NCBI GenBank assembly: GCA_016721565.1
Contig: JADKHW010000055.1
Location: 1-64,000 of the forward strand
Source of the DNA: a bacterium
Lineage (GTDB): Bacteria; Electryoneota; RPQS01
Direction: 5' to 3'
Length of the DNA stretch: 64,000 nt
The first letter of the stretch is position 1, and each line of letters begins with the position of its first letter. Shown piece after piece: positions 36,315 to 45,535 of the stretch. The notes under the pieces are model-generated. The model worked only from the letters and a program-made list of their open reading frames with translations, had not been told where the DNA came from and did not search any database. Made by a program: the position numbers and the translations under genes.

Positions 36315-37499
36315 TTATTTTGTCTCGCGCTCTCCTAATACTTCTGTGTAAACTCTGATGTGATCTCGCGCACATCTGTCGAGGGTCAATTCCGTCAATG
36401 CCCTCGTAGCTGCCGCTTTTCCAAGCCTTGCCGCGAGTTCAGGCTCGGCTAAGAGCCGCTCAAGTTTGGCTGCAAGATCGGGTACGTTGCAAGATTGAAA
36501 CACGAGCGATTCGAGGTTATCTCGGGCAACATCTTTACACCCCCCGGCAGAAGTCACCACACTCGGCTTGCCAAATTGCATCGCCTCGACCACCACAAGT
36601 GAGAATGCCTCCTCTATAGAGGGGATGGCGCAAATGTCGGCATTGAACATAAATGCTGCGCCGGAAGGCTGTTCTCCGAGAATGTGGATGCGCTTTGCGT
36701 GGCGCGATGAGTTGCGCAAACTGAACAAAAGTTCGCGATGCTGTGGGTCGCCCCAAATATCTCCGCCGCCAATCACGACGTGCACATCGGGATACCGATC
36801 GGCAAATAAAAGAAATGCCTTGATAAGTTGGTCAAAGCCCTTGCGCGGATCAAAGTAGCCCAGCGCGGCAATGACGCGATGCTCTTTGGGAATGCCCCAC
36901 TGCGAGCGCAAGTCGGGCATCGTATCGGCAGGAACCGGAATGATCCCGCTATAGACATTCGTGACGCGATCCTTGCCCATCCACAACTTGATGCAATCTT
37001 GTCTAACCGCTTCAGAAACCGTTGTAATGCGATCGCATTTGCTTGTAATGACTGCGTCCCCTAAACCGTAGCGCATCATCATCATGTACTTCTTCCACGG
37101 GTGCTTTTGTACATCTTGCCCATAGCCATATTGCTTCCATGATTGATGGATCAAGGCTACCCATTTGGGTTTATTTTCCCAGCGTGAAAGGATGCGGCGC
37201 GTGAGCAGGTGAGACAACGAAAGATGCGAGTTTATCAGATCTGGATTCCATTCGCGCGCGATCTTTTCATAACCCTTTTCAATATCCGCCCAACGCTCGC
37301 GTTTCGTGGAATAGGTTCGCACGGGATCATAGCTAAGCAGCGGTGCGCCGAGTTCTTCGACGCGATGTTTGACCTCGCCACCTTGAAGATAACACACGAC
37401 CGCGTCAACGCCCTGCGCGCGTTGGCGTTCGCAAAGCTGCGACACAAAGCGATATGATCCGCCCCAGTTAGGGCCGTTCATCACATGCAGGACCTTCAA
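36315..37499 (-). CDS. Glycosyltransferase family 4
   Basis: 394 residues, GT-B fold. N-terminal MKVLHVMNGPNWGGSYRFVS (nucleotide-sugar enzyme type) and C-terminal half with VIAALGYFDPRKGFDQLIKA, VHVVIGGGDIWGDPQHRELL and the donor-binding block ADICAIPSIEEAFSLVVVEA. These are the E-x7-E type landmarks of GT4. It transfers a sugar from an NDP-sugar to a glycan or lipid at the cytoplasmic membrane. The stop codon of the upstream GT2 gene overlaps its start (ATGA), so the two work in one pathway, likely for a surface polysaccharide. Confidence 0.9.
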   Translation of the reverse strand: MKVLHVMNGPNWGGSYRFVSQLCERQRAQGVDAVVCYLQGGEVKHRVEELGAPLLSYDPVRTYSTKRERWADIEKGYEKIAREWNPDLINSHLSLSHLLTRRILSRWENKPKWVALIHQSWKQYGYGQDVQKHPWKKYMMMMRYGLGDAVITSKCDRITTVSEAVRQDCIKLWMGKDRVTNVYSGIIPVPADTMPDLRSQWGIPKEHRVIAALGYFDPRKGFDQLIKAFLLFADRYPDVHVVIGGGDIWGDPQHRELLFSLRNSSRHAKRIHILGEQPSGAAFMFNADICAIPSIEEAFSLVVVEAMQFGKPSVVTSAGGCKDVARDNLESLVFQSCNVPDLAAKLERLLAEPELAARLGKAAATRALTELTLDRCARDHIRVYTEVLGERETK

Positions 37500-38500
37500 C
37501 CCGTCAACCCCTCTTTATATGTGCGCCGTTCCGCGAGGGTGCCGGCAAACCGCTTGCGCGAGCCGCCAATATTAAAAAGCGCGGGAATAGCCAGAATCAG
37601 CGCGCGAACCAGCAAAGCTTTTGACATCGCATTGCGTATAGCGTTGTAACTACTTTCACCCTCGTGTTTGCGGAAATACTTCATGGCACTCTGAGCATGA
37701 ATAGTGCGCGTGAATTCAAAATACTTGCCCATCGTAGTCGAGACTTTGTGAACCACTTCGGCCTCGTTCACAATGTGAATTTCATAGCCCGCCGCTTTCA
37801 CGCGCTTGCACCAATCGACTTCTTCAAAAAAGATGAAGAACTGTTCGTCAAGATTGCCGACTGTTTTGCGCGCGGCTTCGGAAATCATCAGGCAACTACC
37901 TTCAACCTGATCAACTTCATCCAAACTCTCAATCGCACGCTCTCCATAGAGATAGCCGTTGAAGTACTTTGATGTCGAAAAGATCTTCGCCAAACCGATT
38001 GACGTCATCGCCAAGTTGCGCGGCGTGGGGAATCGTCTGGCCGCGCGATAGGAAATGCGTGCAGTTGTTAGCATTCGCGCACCGACGATGCCCCACTGCG
38101 GATGCTTCAGCAGCTCGTCATACATCTTGCTGATTGCGCCATCCATCACAACGGTGTCTGGGTTCAACAGCAAGACTGTGTCAGCATGTGCAATCGCGAT
38201 ACCGGCGTTACAGGCCGCTGCAAAGCCTCGATTTTCACCTAAAGGGAGAAGTTTCACGCTTTCGAAGTGAGCTGAAATCTTCGCAGTCGAACCATCCGTC
38301 GAATTATTGTCAACGATGATGATTTCAATACTCGTCGCCGCTTGGTCATTTTGCAACGATTCGAGACAATCAAAAATATCCTGTCCACCGTTATAATTTA
38401 CGATAACGACAGATACTTTTGGATTGTTCTCTATGTGAATAGGATTCGACAAGTAAGGTGTCTGCTTTTTCAAGGACTTGAAGTGCCACAAGGTAGCCAA
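37496..38500 (-). CDS. Glycosyltransferase family 2
   Basis: 334 residues, GT-A fold. PKVSVVIVNYNGGQDIFDCL and IEIIIVDNNSTDGSTAKI give the nucleotide-binding part, LLLNPDTVVMDGAI holds the metal-binding DxD-like Asp, and VEGSCLMISEAARKTVGNLD with FFEEVDWCKRVKAAGYEI gives the acceptor part. It resembles rhamnosyltransferases of surface glycan assembly. First gene of a two-gene operon with the GT4 gene. A hydrophobic helix near the C-terminus (ALLVRALILAIPALFNIGG) may hold it at the membrane. Confidence 0.9.
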   Translation of the reverse strand: MATLWHFKSLKKQTPYLSNPIHIENNPKVSVVIVNYNGGQDIFDCLESLQNDQAATSIEIIIVDNNSTDGSTAKISAHFESVKLLPLGENRGFAAACNAGIAIAHADTVLLLNPDTVVMDGAISKMYDELLKHPQWGIVGARMLTTARISYRAARRFPTPRNLAMTSIGLAKIFSTSKYFNGYLYGERAIESLDEVDQVEGSCLMISEAARKTVGNLDEQFFIFFEEVDWCKRVKAAGYEIHIVNEAEVVHKVSTTMGKYFEFTRTIHAQSAMKYFRKHEGESSYNAIRNAMSKALLVRALILAIPALFNIGGSRKRFAGTLAERRTYKEGLTG

Positions 38501-38816
38501 TTAGATAGCCTCGTGCAAGCGCAATTCTTATCCTACGTACCCATCTGAGAAAAGTGGAGCAAGGCTTGCCCTTGTGACACACTGAATGTGACCCAGAATT
38601 GAGCTGTGGCAACTGCAAACTCAATAAATATAATAATAAAGACAGAAGAAATCTTGCGGGCGGTGGACAGAACTGGGACTATCTCGTCCCGATTTTACCC
38701 TGCTGCTGGACAAGGATTTCCTGTCTGTAGTATTCTCAAGTTGTTTTTGAAACATTCCTGACCTGCCTCAAGGAAACGGCACGGGAAGGTCTGACATAAA
38801 ATCTGAAGAAAACCAT
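38501..38816. other. 316-bp intergenic region upstream of cheA
   Basis: No gene or RNA was recognised. TATAAT at 38629-38634 is a good -10 box but has no convincing -35 at 16-18 bp. No sigma-54 or sigma-28 type site was found. This region probably carries divergent control for the glycosyltransferase and che operons. Confidence 0.4.
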
Positions 38817-41402
38817 ATGATCAATCTGACGCAAATAGCTGAAGAAGTTCTCCTCCTAAGTCCCGGCGACGCCTCCGCCAAAAAAGTCGCGTCGATGCTG
38901 GCCGAACTCTCGAAGCAAAACGGACTCAGCGCGGAGATTCGTAAGTGCGCGACCGATGCAAGTCAACTTGCCAAAAAACTCGCCACGAAGAAATCCACGG
39001 CGGCGGACCTGCAAGCTTTGCTCGGCCTGCTCTCGAAGTTAGAGGACATGGAAACCGCAACGGCTCCAACAAGTGTTTCGAATGAACTGGTGGCCGAGTA
39101 TCTCGCTTCCCAAGACTCCGTGCTCGATGACTTTGAAGAGCTTGCCATGGGGCTTGTGGCGCAAGGGGAACAGGGATTTCGGGCGCTGAAACGGCAAGTT
39201 CACACTTGGAAAGGCGAACTGGGCATTATCGGTGCCGATAGCCTGGCAAAGTCGCTGCACTCTATTGAAGATTCTCTTGACGGGATTACTAAAGACGCAT
39301 ATCAAAATGTGTGCGACGCCATGCTCGACCTAAAGGATAGCATGGCAGAATGCTTCAAGGCGTTGCGCGAAGGACGGCAACCAATATTGGAAACGGACAA
39401 AGTTCTGGCGTTGCTCGTGCAGGCGCCAGAAACTATTGCAGCTCCGCCTGCACCGGTGCCAGTGGTGGAAGTCGTTCAGCCAGCTGTCGTGGTTGTAGAG
39501 CAAGCGCCGCTTGCTCCGACTACAGAACCAACGAAAACGCAAGACTCGATTCCATTTGAACAGCGCAAAGCCGAACTACACAGCGTGGTCGACGGAAATT
39601 TCCTCATCCCAGATGGAGTTGATGTTGAACTTGTCGGTGAATTTCGCACGGAAGCAGAAGAGCACTTCCAGAACATCGAAGTCGGCTTGATGAACCTCGA
39701 ATCCACACCCGATGATATGGAATCGGTAAACACGGTGTTCCGAGCGTTCCATACGGTTAAGGGTGTGGCAAGTTTCGTCGGCGTAAACTACATCACGGAG
39801 CTTGCGCACAAAGGCGAAAACTTGCTTGACCGCGTACGCAAAGGTACTCTGACACTCGAGGGTCCATTTCTGGACTTGGCCTTCGAGTCAATGGATCTGG
39901 TTCGCCGCATGGTGCAAACGCTCACAGATGCAATCGCTGAGGGCAAGTATGCTGTTCCCAAGAACTACGCGAGTTTGCTTTATCGCTTAGAGCATCCTGA
40001 AGAAGTGCTCGAAAACTTCCGCGCCAACGGCGGTGTGATTGTCAAGCAAGAAGAAGAGATATTTGAAGACGGCACCGACGGAAACGGTGACGGAGAATCC
40101 GAAACGACCGGTCAACAACAAAGTGACCCGGCAGTAAATGCAGAGCAGAAGCCCGGAACTCCTAAAGCCGAAGGCCAATCATCGTCAGGTGCGGTGACTG
40201 ATGCCACCGTCAAAGTAAACATGTCGCGCCTCGACTCGCTGATTAATATGGTCGGCGAACTTGTGATTTCACAGGCGATGGTTAGTCAAGATCCCGATAT
40301 TCTGCTCTCCGCCAATCGCAAGCTGACTCAAAACGTTGCGCAGTTGGCAAAGATTACGCGCAGCCTGCAGGAGCTTGCACTTTCGATGCGCATGGTTTCC
40401 GTCAAGGCAACCTTCCAAAAGATGGCGCGCCTTGTCCGTGACGTGGCACGCAAATCCAATAAGATTGTCGAGTTTGAAATGTCCGGTGAAGAGACCGAAC
40501 TCGACCGCAACATGGTTGAAGCTATCGCCGATCCGCTTGTGCACATGGTTCGCAACGCAGTAGATCACGGCGTCGAGCCGCCGGAGACACGCCTTGAAGT
40601 CGGCAAAACTCGCCATGGCGTCGTGCATCTCTCTGCCGCGCATGAAGGCGGCTCGGTGCTAATTACACTTACGGATGATGGACGCGGACTCAACCGTGAA
40701 AAGATCCTTTCGAAAGCAATTGAGCGCGGCATCATCGAACCGAATGCAGTGATGACGGACAAGGAGATCTACAACTTGATCTTCTTGCCGGGATTTTCTA
40801 CGGCGGACAAAATCACCGACGTGTCAGGCCGTGGTGTGGGCATGGACGTCGTGCGTACGAATATCGAAAAGCTACGCGGCTCGGTTGAGATTGACTCCAC
40901 ACCGGGACATGGCAGCATCTTCCGCATTCGCCTCCCGTTGACGCTTGCAATCATTGACGGTATGGTGATCAAAACTGGCTCGCAGCGCTTCATCATTCCG
41001 ACGATTGCCATTACAGAATCATTTAGGCCACAACAGGATGACATTGTTACAGTTCACGGTCGCGGAGAAATGGTTAAGCTCCGCGGGCATTTACTGCCGG
41101 TCAGTCGCCTCCATTCAGTTTTCGGAGTAGTAGATGCAGGCACAAAGCTCTCAGACAGCATTCTGATCGTGGCCGAAGCCAAATCGCGTCGCATCGCAAT
41201 CATGGCGGATGCGCTGGTTGGTCAACAGCAAGTCGTCATTAAATCTCTTGGTCACCTCTTCGAGGACATGGACGGCGTGGCCGGTTGCGCAATTCTTGGC
41301 GACGGTCGCATCAGTTTAATTCTCGATATTGAAGGAATTCTTTCCGTAAGTCAAAAAACCTATCCCGCATATATACCGGCGGCGGCGGAAACAACAGCAT
41401 GA
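38817..41402 (+). CDS. cheA: Chemotaxis histidine kinase CheA with two HPt domains
   Basis: 861 residues. The first HPt-like domain has VHTWKGELGIIGA with His129; the second has AFHTVKGVASFVG with His312. A P/V-rich linker (about 200-240) separates them. Next come an acidic linker and the dimerisation domain (VNMSRLDSLINMVGELVISQ). The ATPase follows with N-box HMVRNAVDHGVEPPE and G1 box LTDDGRGLN, and a CheW-like domain (GMVIKTGSQRFIIPTIAITE) closes it. The doubling of the phosphotransfer domain is unusual. It phosphorylates CheB and CheY-type regulators from the same operon. The stop overlaps the cheR start by 4 bp. Confidence 0.95.
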   Translation: MINLTQIAEEVLLLSPGDASAKKVASMLAELSKQNGLSAEIRKCATDASQLAKKLATKKSTAADLQALLGLLSKLEDMETATAPTSVSNELVAEYLASQDSVLDDFEELAMGLVAQGEQGFRALKRQVHTWKGELGIIGADSLAKSLHSIEDSLDGITKDAYQNVCDAMLDLKDSMAECFKALREGRQPILETDKVLALLVQAPETIAAPPAPVPVVEVVQPAVVVVEQAPLAPTTEPTKTQDSIPFEQRKAELHSVVDGNFLIPDGVDVELVGEFRTEAEEHFQNIEVGLMNLESTPDDMESVNTVFRAFHTVKGVASFVGVNYITELAHKGENLLDRVRKGTLTLEGPFLDLAFESMDLVRRMVQTLTDAIAEGKYAVPKNYASLLYRLEHPEEVLENFRANGGVIVKQEEEIFEDGTDGNGDGESETTGQQQSDPAVNAEQKPGTPKAEGQSSSGAVTDATVKVNMSRLDSLINMVGELVISQAMVSQDPDILLSANRKLTQNVAQLAKITRSLQELALSMRMVSVKATFQKMARLVRDVARKSNKIVEFEMSGEETELDRNMVEAIADPLVHMVRNAVDHGVEPPETRLEVGKTRHGVVHLSAAHEGGSVLITLTDDGRGLNREKILSKAIERGIIEPNAVMTDKEIYNLIFLPGFSTADKITDVSGRGVGMDVVRTNIEKLRGSVEIDSTPGHGSIFRIRLPLTLAIIDGMVIKTGSQRFIIPTIAITESFRPQQDDIVTVHGRGEMVKLRGHLLPVSRLHSVFGVVDAGTKLSDSILIVAEAKSRRIAIMADALVGQQQVVIKSLGHLFEDMDGVAGCAILGDGRISLILDIEGILSVSQKTYPAYIPAAAETTA

Positions 41403-42253
41403 AACATTCGGTTACCGAACCGCTCGGTGCGGCACAGAGCTTAAAGATCACTGACTCTGAATTTCGCAAAGCGTCTGAGTTGGTCAAGTCACTTGCTGGT
41501 ATTCATCTTACGGATGGCAAGCGCGAACTTGTTAGTGCGCGATTAGCAAAACGCCTTCGCACCCTCGGTTTGGCTACACTCAATGACTATCTTGATGTCG
41601 TCAAAGAGGACAAAACGCAAGATGAGTTAGTGATGATGCTCGATGCACTCACGACGAATCTCACCAGTTTCTGGCGCGAGTCAGATCACTTTGATTTTGT
41701 CGTCGAACAGGTCTTGCCCAAACTCGAATCGCGTGGGACAAACGAAATTCGCATCTGGTCTGCTGGTTGCTCGACGGGCGAAGAACCCTACGGGTTGGCT
41801 ATGTTGATTCTCGGAAATCTGAAGAATGCTCAGAATGCGAAGCTAAGAATTTTGGCAACGGATCTTTCCACGCGCGTCCTCGACACTGCCAAACGTGCTA
41901 AATACGGTGAAGAGCGTGTCAAGAATATTCCGCCAGATTTGCGGAATAAGTTCGTGACCAAAGAGAACGGTCCGCACGGAGCAATCTATTCAATAAATCC
42001 GAACGTTCGCTCCGCTATCACGTTTGGGCGGTTGAACCTGATGGAGCCGTGGCCGATGAAAGGCCCGTTCGACATGATTTTCTGCCGAAATGTGATGATC
42101 TATTTTGATAAGCCTACGCAAAAGCAACTTGTGGAACGGTTCGCCGGTTTGCTTCGTTCGGGCGGGACACTTTTTGTTGGTCACTCTGAAAGTTTGGCCG
42201 GCGTGCAGCATTCATTCCGTTACCTAAGACCCACGATTTACGAGAAACCGTGA
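41399..42253 (+). CDS. cheR: Chemoreceptor methyltransferase CheR
   Basis: 284 residues. The N-terminal all-alpha domain (KRELVSARLAKRLRTLGLAT) is followed by the SAM-binding core: IWSAGCSTGEEPYGLAML, ILATDLSTRVLDTAKRAKYG and FDMIFCRNVMIYFDKPTQ. It adds methyl groups to glutamates on receptor coiled coils for adaptation, opposite to CheB. It is coupled by a 4-bp overlap to cheA and to cheD. No receptor gene is nearby, so the substrate must be encoded elsewhere. Confidence 0.96.
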   Translation: MKHSVTEPLGAAQSLKITDSEFRKASELVKSLAGIHLTDGKRELVSARLAKRLRTLGLATLNDYLDVVKEDKTQDELVMMLDALTTNLTSFWRESDHFDFVVEQVLPKLESRGTNEIRIWSAGCSTGEEPYGLAMLILGNLKNAQNAKLRILATDLSTRVLDTAKRAKYGEERVKNIPPDLRNKFVTKENGPHGAIYSINPNVRSAITFGRLNLMEPWPMKGPFDMIFCRNVMIYFDKPTQKQLVERFAGLLRSGGTLFVGHSESLAGVQHSFRYLRPTIYEKP

Positions 42254-42753
42254 TTCAGTCAACATCAACCGATACTCGTCGTCACATCGTAGGTGTCGCC
42301 GACATGAAGGTTGCGAAGGGCGCAGGGCAATTGATTGTCACCCATGCTTTGGGGTCCTGCATCGGCATCGCAATTCATGATCCGGTTGCGCTCGTGGGAG
42401 GCATGTTGCATTACATGCTTCCGGATTCTACCGTGAATCCCGGGCGCGCAGATACCAACCCCTACATGTTCGCCGATACCGGAATCCCAATTTTTCTCCA
42501 AAGGCTTTATGCTCTTGGCGCCGTAAAATCGCGCCTTGTTGTGAAAGTTGCCGGGGGAGCACAGTTTGTTGATCACAAAGACTTCTTTGCAATCGGCAAA
42601 AGAAACTACACCGCCATGCGCAAAATCTTCTGGAAAGAAGGTCTGCTTTGCAAAGGCGAACACGTTGGTGGCACAATATCACGCACGCTCTACCTTGAAA
42701 TAGGAAGTGGCCGCACGTGGTTCACAAACTCCGGGCAAGAGGTGGATCTATGA
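42250..42753 (+). CDS. cheD: Chemoreceptor glutamine deamidase CheD
   Basis: 167 residues. The catalytic Cys and His are in HALGSCIGIAIHD and VGGMLHYMLPD. The thiol-hydrolase layout continues with LVVKVAGGAQFVDH and the end part VGGTISRTLYLEIGSGRTWF. It deamidates receptor glutamines and, in other bacteria, binds CheC/CheX-type phosphatases; the cheX gene further down this operon fits that partnership. The GTG start overlaps cheR by 4 bp. Confidence 0.93.
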   Translation: MIQSTSTDTRRHIVGVADMKVAKGAGQLIVTHALGSCIGIAIHDPVALVGGMLHYMLPDSTVNPGRADTNPYMFADTGIPIFLQRLYALGAVKSRLVVKVAGGAQFVDHKDFFAIGKRNYTAMRKIFWKEGLLCKGEHVGGTISRTLYLEIGSGRTWFTNSGQEVDL

Positions 42754-43625
42754 TTTCCATAGCTGCAATTTCCTTGGACATAGAGCGACTTGAGCCTGTG
42801 TCAGCCACGGTGCCTCGCCTTGCCAGCGTTGTAGCAGACGAAAACGCAGGCGTCGATGAAATCTGCAAAGTCATTGAGTATGATCCTGCGCTTACGGCCA
42901 ATGCAATAAAACTTGCAAACTCGGCCTATTTTGCGTCACCTGCCGCGGTACACACTGTTCGCGAAGCCGTCAACAAGATCGGCGCAGGCAGAATCCTGCA
43001 AGATGCTGTTGGTCGCGAAGTCGGACCGCGCTTCTTAAAAGCTATGCCTGCTTATGAAATGGAAGAGCTTGAACTGTGGCATCATTCTGTGGCGGCGGCA
43101 ACGGCCGCTTCACTCTTGCCGCGTTACGCCTTAGTACCGATTCCGCCAATGGCATTTACGGCGGCCCTTTTGCATGACATGGGCAAACTGGTTATCTCTC
43201 GTCATCTCGATGAAGAAACGCGGCAAGAGATTCGCCGATATCTCCACGAGGGATTAACCTACGTTCAGGCCGAGCGCCGGGCATTAGGTTTCGACCATGC
43301 ACAAATCGGAGGATTGGTGGCGCGTCGTTGGAGATTCCCGGATGAATTGGCCAACTGCATTGCGTGGCATCATCATCCACACCGCGATAACATTGCAAGT
43401 CCGGCTCTGGATGCGGTACACGTTTCCAATGCTGTTGCCAAGACCATCGGACAAGGTCTTGGCGTAGAGGGAATGAATATGTCGGTAGATACTGAATCCG
43501 TGCGCGCGCTCGGACTGACAGTCGAATCGTTGGAAACACTGTGCGCGCAAACTATGCTGGAATTACCCATAACATTAGAACTATTCGAGGATGTCCACAG
43601 TGGCGTACAACATTCTCATCGTTGA
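42750..43625 (+). CDS. HDOD-domain protein
   Basis: About 291 residues from MISIAAISLDIERLEPVSAT at 42750 (ATGA overlap with cheD). The core is an HDOD domain: VADENAGVDEICKVIEYDPA, LTANAIKLANSAYFASPAAV, AVNKIGAGRILQDAV, HHSVAAATAASLLPRYAL and TAALLHDMGKLVISRHL, with HDMGK a vestigial HD-type motif. HDOD proteins are signal scaffolds common in chemosensory clusters of deltaproteobacteria and FCB bacteria; the exact role here is unknown. It overlaps the next gene by 35 bp. Confidence 0.88.
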   Translation: MISIAAISLDIERLEPVSATVPRLASVVADENAGVDEICKVIEYDPALTANAIKLANSAYFASPAAVHTVREAVNKIGAGRILQDAVGREVGPRFLKAMPAYEMEELELWHHSVAAATAASLLPRYALVPIPPMAFTAALLHDMGKLVISRHLDEETRQEIRRYLHEGLTYVQAERRALGFDHAQIGGLVARRWRFPDELANCIAWHHHPHRDNIASPALDAVHVSNAVAKTIGQGLGVEGMNMSVDTESVRALGLTVESLETLCAQTMLELPITLELFEDVHSGVQHSHR

Positions 43626-43989
43626 TGATTCAGCTTTGACCCGAACTGTAATGGAGCGTACGGTACGCATGTGCGGCGTCGAGATCAGTGAAATCCGTAC
43701 GGCAGAGCACGGCAAAGCTGCCCTGGCCGTGCTTGAGGACTTCTGGCCCGACATTGTCTTCTGCGATATCAACATGCCCGTGATGGACGGATTGCAGTTC
43801 GTCCAAACTCTCAAAGACAGCAGCGAGTGGAGCGACTTACCCGTCGTAATTGTTTCGACGGAAGGCAGCGAAACCCGCATGGAAGAACTGCGTCGTAACG
43901 GTGTGCAAGGCTACATTCGTAAACCGTTCGCACCCGAAGATGTGGCGACGATGATTCAACAAGTCTTAGGAGCCAAGAACAATGTCTGA
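43591..43989 (+). CDS. cheY: CheY-type response regulator
   Basis: 132 residues. The acidic pair is in ILIVDDSALTRTV (Asp12, Asp13), the phosphorylated Asp59 in VFCDINMPVMDGLQFV, the Thr in LPVVIVSTEGSETRM and the Lys in GYIRKPFAPEDVA. It is a single receiver domain without an output domain, so it acts through a protein partner. The gene start is inside the end of the HDOD gene and its end overlaps cheX by 8 bp. GTG at 43603 is an alternative start. Confidence 0.9.
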   Translation: MSTVAYNILIVDDSALTRTVMERTVRMCGVEISEIRTAEHGKAALAVLEDFWPDIVFCDINMPVMDGLQFVQTLKDSSEWSDLPVVIVSTEGSETRMEELRRNGVQGYIRKPFAPEDVATMIQQVLGAKNNV

Positions 43990-44446
43990 TAATTACGAAC
44001 AGGCAATTCTCGACGTGGCGAGCCACGTCTTCGAGACCTCCGCATTCCTGAGTGTGTATCCGCTTGATGAGGGAGGGGAATTACCGCCCCCTGACTTCTG
44101 CGCGACGATGACCTTCAGAGGCGCGGCGGATGGCCGAGTATCCATGCGCATCGCCGGTGAAGTGCTCGATACTATCGTTGACAACGTGCTCGAAATGGAT
44201 TCTGATCCCGAAGAGCAGATGAAGCGGCGCAACGACGTTCTCAAAGAAATGCTCAACATGCTCTGCGGGAACCTGCTCACCGCGCACTTTGGTTCAAACC
44301 CCGTGTTTAATCTCTCGCCACCGGAAGTGATTGAATCGGCGGAAATGCCTGCTCCGACATCCGCAGAAGTGCACCATGTTCTCTTAAACATTGAGCACAC
44401 GCTGGCTGAAGTGATGTTTGAAGTGCAGAATCAAAAGAACTCTTAA
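43982..44446 (+). CDS. cheX: CheX-type CheY-P phosphatase
   Basis: 154 residues. The signature ExxN-like motif is LKEMLNMLCGNLLTAHFG; the rest follows the CheX/CheC fold (FCATMTFRGAADGRVSMRIA, VHHVLLNIEHTLAEVMFEVQ). It removes the phosphate from CheY to end signalling. It lies between cheY and cheB in an operon that has cheD but no cheW. The assignment to CheX rather than CheC rests on the single ExxN motif. Confidence 0.82.
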   Translation: MSDNYEQAILDVASHVFETSAFLSVYPLDEGGELPPPDFCATMTFRGAADGRVSMRIAGEVLDTIVDNVLEMDSDPEEQMKRRNDVLKEMLNMLCGNLLTAHFGSNPVFNLSPPEVIESAEMPAPTSAEVHHVLLNIEHTLAEVMFEVQNQKNS

Positions 44447-44458
44447 CGAACATAGATC

Positions 44459-45469
44459 ATGATAAAAGTATTGGTGGTGGACGATTCCGCGCTCGTGCGC
44501 CGCGTCCTTAGTGAAGAACTTGCGCGTGATCCTGAAATCGAAGTTGTCGGAACAGCTCCAGATCCCTATGTCGCACGCGACAAGATACTTAGCCTTGCTC
44601 CCGATGTATTAACACTCGATATTGAAATGCCGCGTATGGACGGGTTATCTTTCCTGCGCAAGCTAATGAAGCATAAACCGATGCCTGTGGTCGTCGTTTC
44701 GTCGCTGACTCCAAAGGGTAGTGAAATGGCGATGGACGCGCTCGCGCTTGGAGCCGTGGATGTATTTTGTAAGCCGGGTGAAGCCTACTCCGTTGGCGAA
44801 CTTTCAAAAGAACTCATTGCGCGTGTAAAAGGAGCCGCACGCGCGCGCATGACCGTTCGCACCGACGCTCCACCGTCAAAACCGATGGAAGCCTTGAAAG
44901 AAACGACACTCAAGATCATTGCCATCGGCGCATCAACCGGTGGCACCGAAGCGTTGCGCGAAGTCTTGCAGCGCTTCCCGGTCAACTCACCTCCGACCGT
45001 TGTCGTGCAGCACATGCCGGAAAAATTCACGAAGGCATTTGCAGATCGGTTGAATGGAATCTGCGCGATTGAAGTCCGCGAAGCCAAAGACGGCGATACT
45101 TTGCGTCCGGGTCTTGCCTTGATCGCTCCGGGAAATCTGCACATGATGCTCCAACGAAGCGGCGCAGTTTACTCCGTTGCAGTCAAAGATGGTCCGCGTG
45201 TCCATCATCAGCGTCCTGCTGTTGACGTGCTCTTTAAGTCCATTGCCCGCGTAGCCGGAAAGAATGCAGTCGGAGCAATTTTAACAGGTATGGGCGGAGA
45301 CGGGGCGGATGGCATGCTCGAAATGAAGCAAGCCGGAGCCAAGACTATCGCCCAAGATGAGAAAAGCTGTGTCGTCTTCGGCATGCCGAAGGAAGCCATT
45401 GCCCGTGGCGGCGTCGATTCGGTGATGTCTTTAGAGCTGATTGCACAAGGAATTATGAGTAAGCTCTAA
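44459..45469 (+). CDS. cheB: Receptor methylesterase CheB
   Basis: 336 residues. The receiver domain has IKVLVVDDSALVRRVL and the phosphorylated Asp54 in TLDIEMPRMDGLSFL. The methylesterase has the catalytic Ser in IAIGASTGGTEALREVL, His in VVVQHMPEKFTKAFADR and Asp in ILTGMGGDGADGMLEM. It demethylates or deamidates receptors. Last gene of the che operon, 13 bp after cheX and closed by the terminator at 45503. Confidence 0.97.
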   Translation: MIKVLVVDDSALVRRVLSEELARDPEIEVVGTAPDPYVARDKILSLAPDVLTLDIEMPRMDGLSFLRKLMKHKPMPVVVVSSLTPKGSEMAMDALALGAVDVFCKPGEAYSVGELSKELIARVKGAARARMTVRTDAPPSKPMEALKETTLKIIAIGASTGGTEALREVLQRFPVNSPPTVVVQHMPEKFTKAFADRLNGICAIEVREAKDGDTLRPGLALIAPGNLHMMLQRSGAVYSVAVKDGPRVHHQRPAVDVLFKSIARVAGKNAVGAILTGMGGDGADGMLEMKQAGAKTIAQDEKSCVVFGMPKEAIARGGVDSVMSLELIAQGIMSKL

Positions 45470-45502
45470 TTACTTGCGATTCTAACGCAAATCCGTTATT
45501 AT

Positions 45503-45535
45503 AACCCTTGTCACTAAAGTACAAGGGTTTTTCTT
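45503..45535 (+). terminator. Terminator of the che operon
   Basis: A 9-bp perfect stem (AACCCTTGT with ACAAGGGTT) followed by TTTTCTT; it ends one base before the next start codon. Confidence 0.85.

Noticed and set aside
38501..38816. Sigma-54 or sigma-28 promoter for the che operon
   Set aside because: No GGCAC-N5-TTGC or TAAA-N15-GCCGATAA-like match of useful quality was found.
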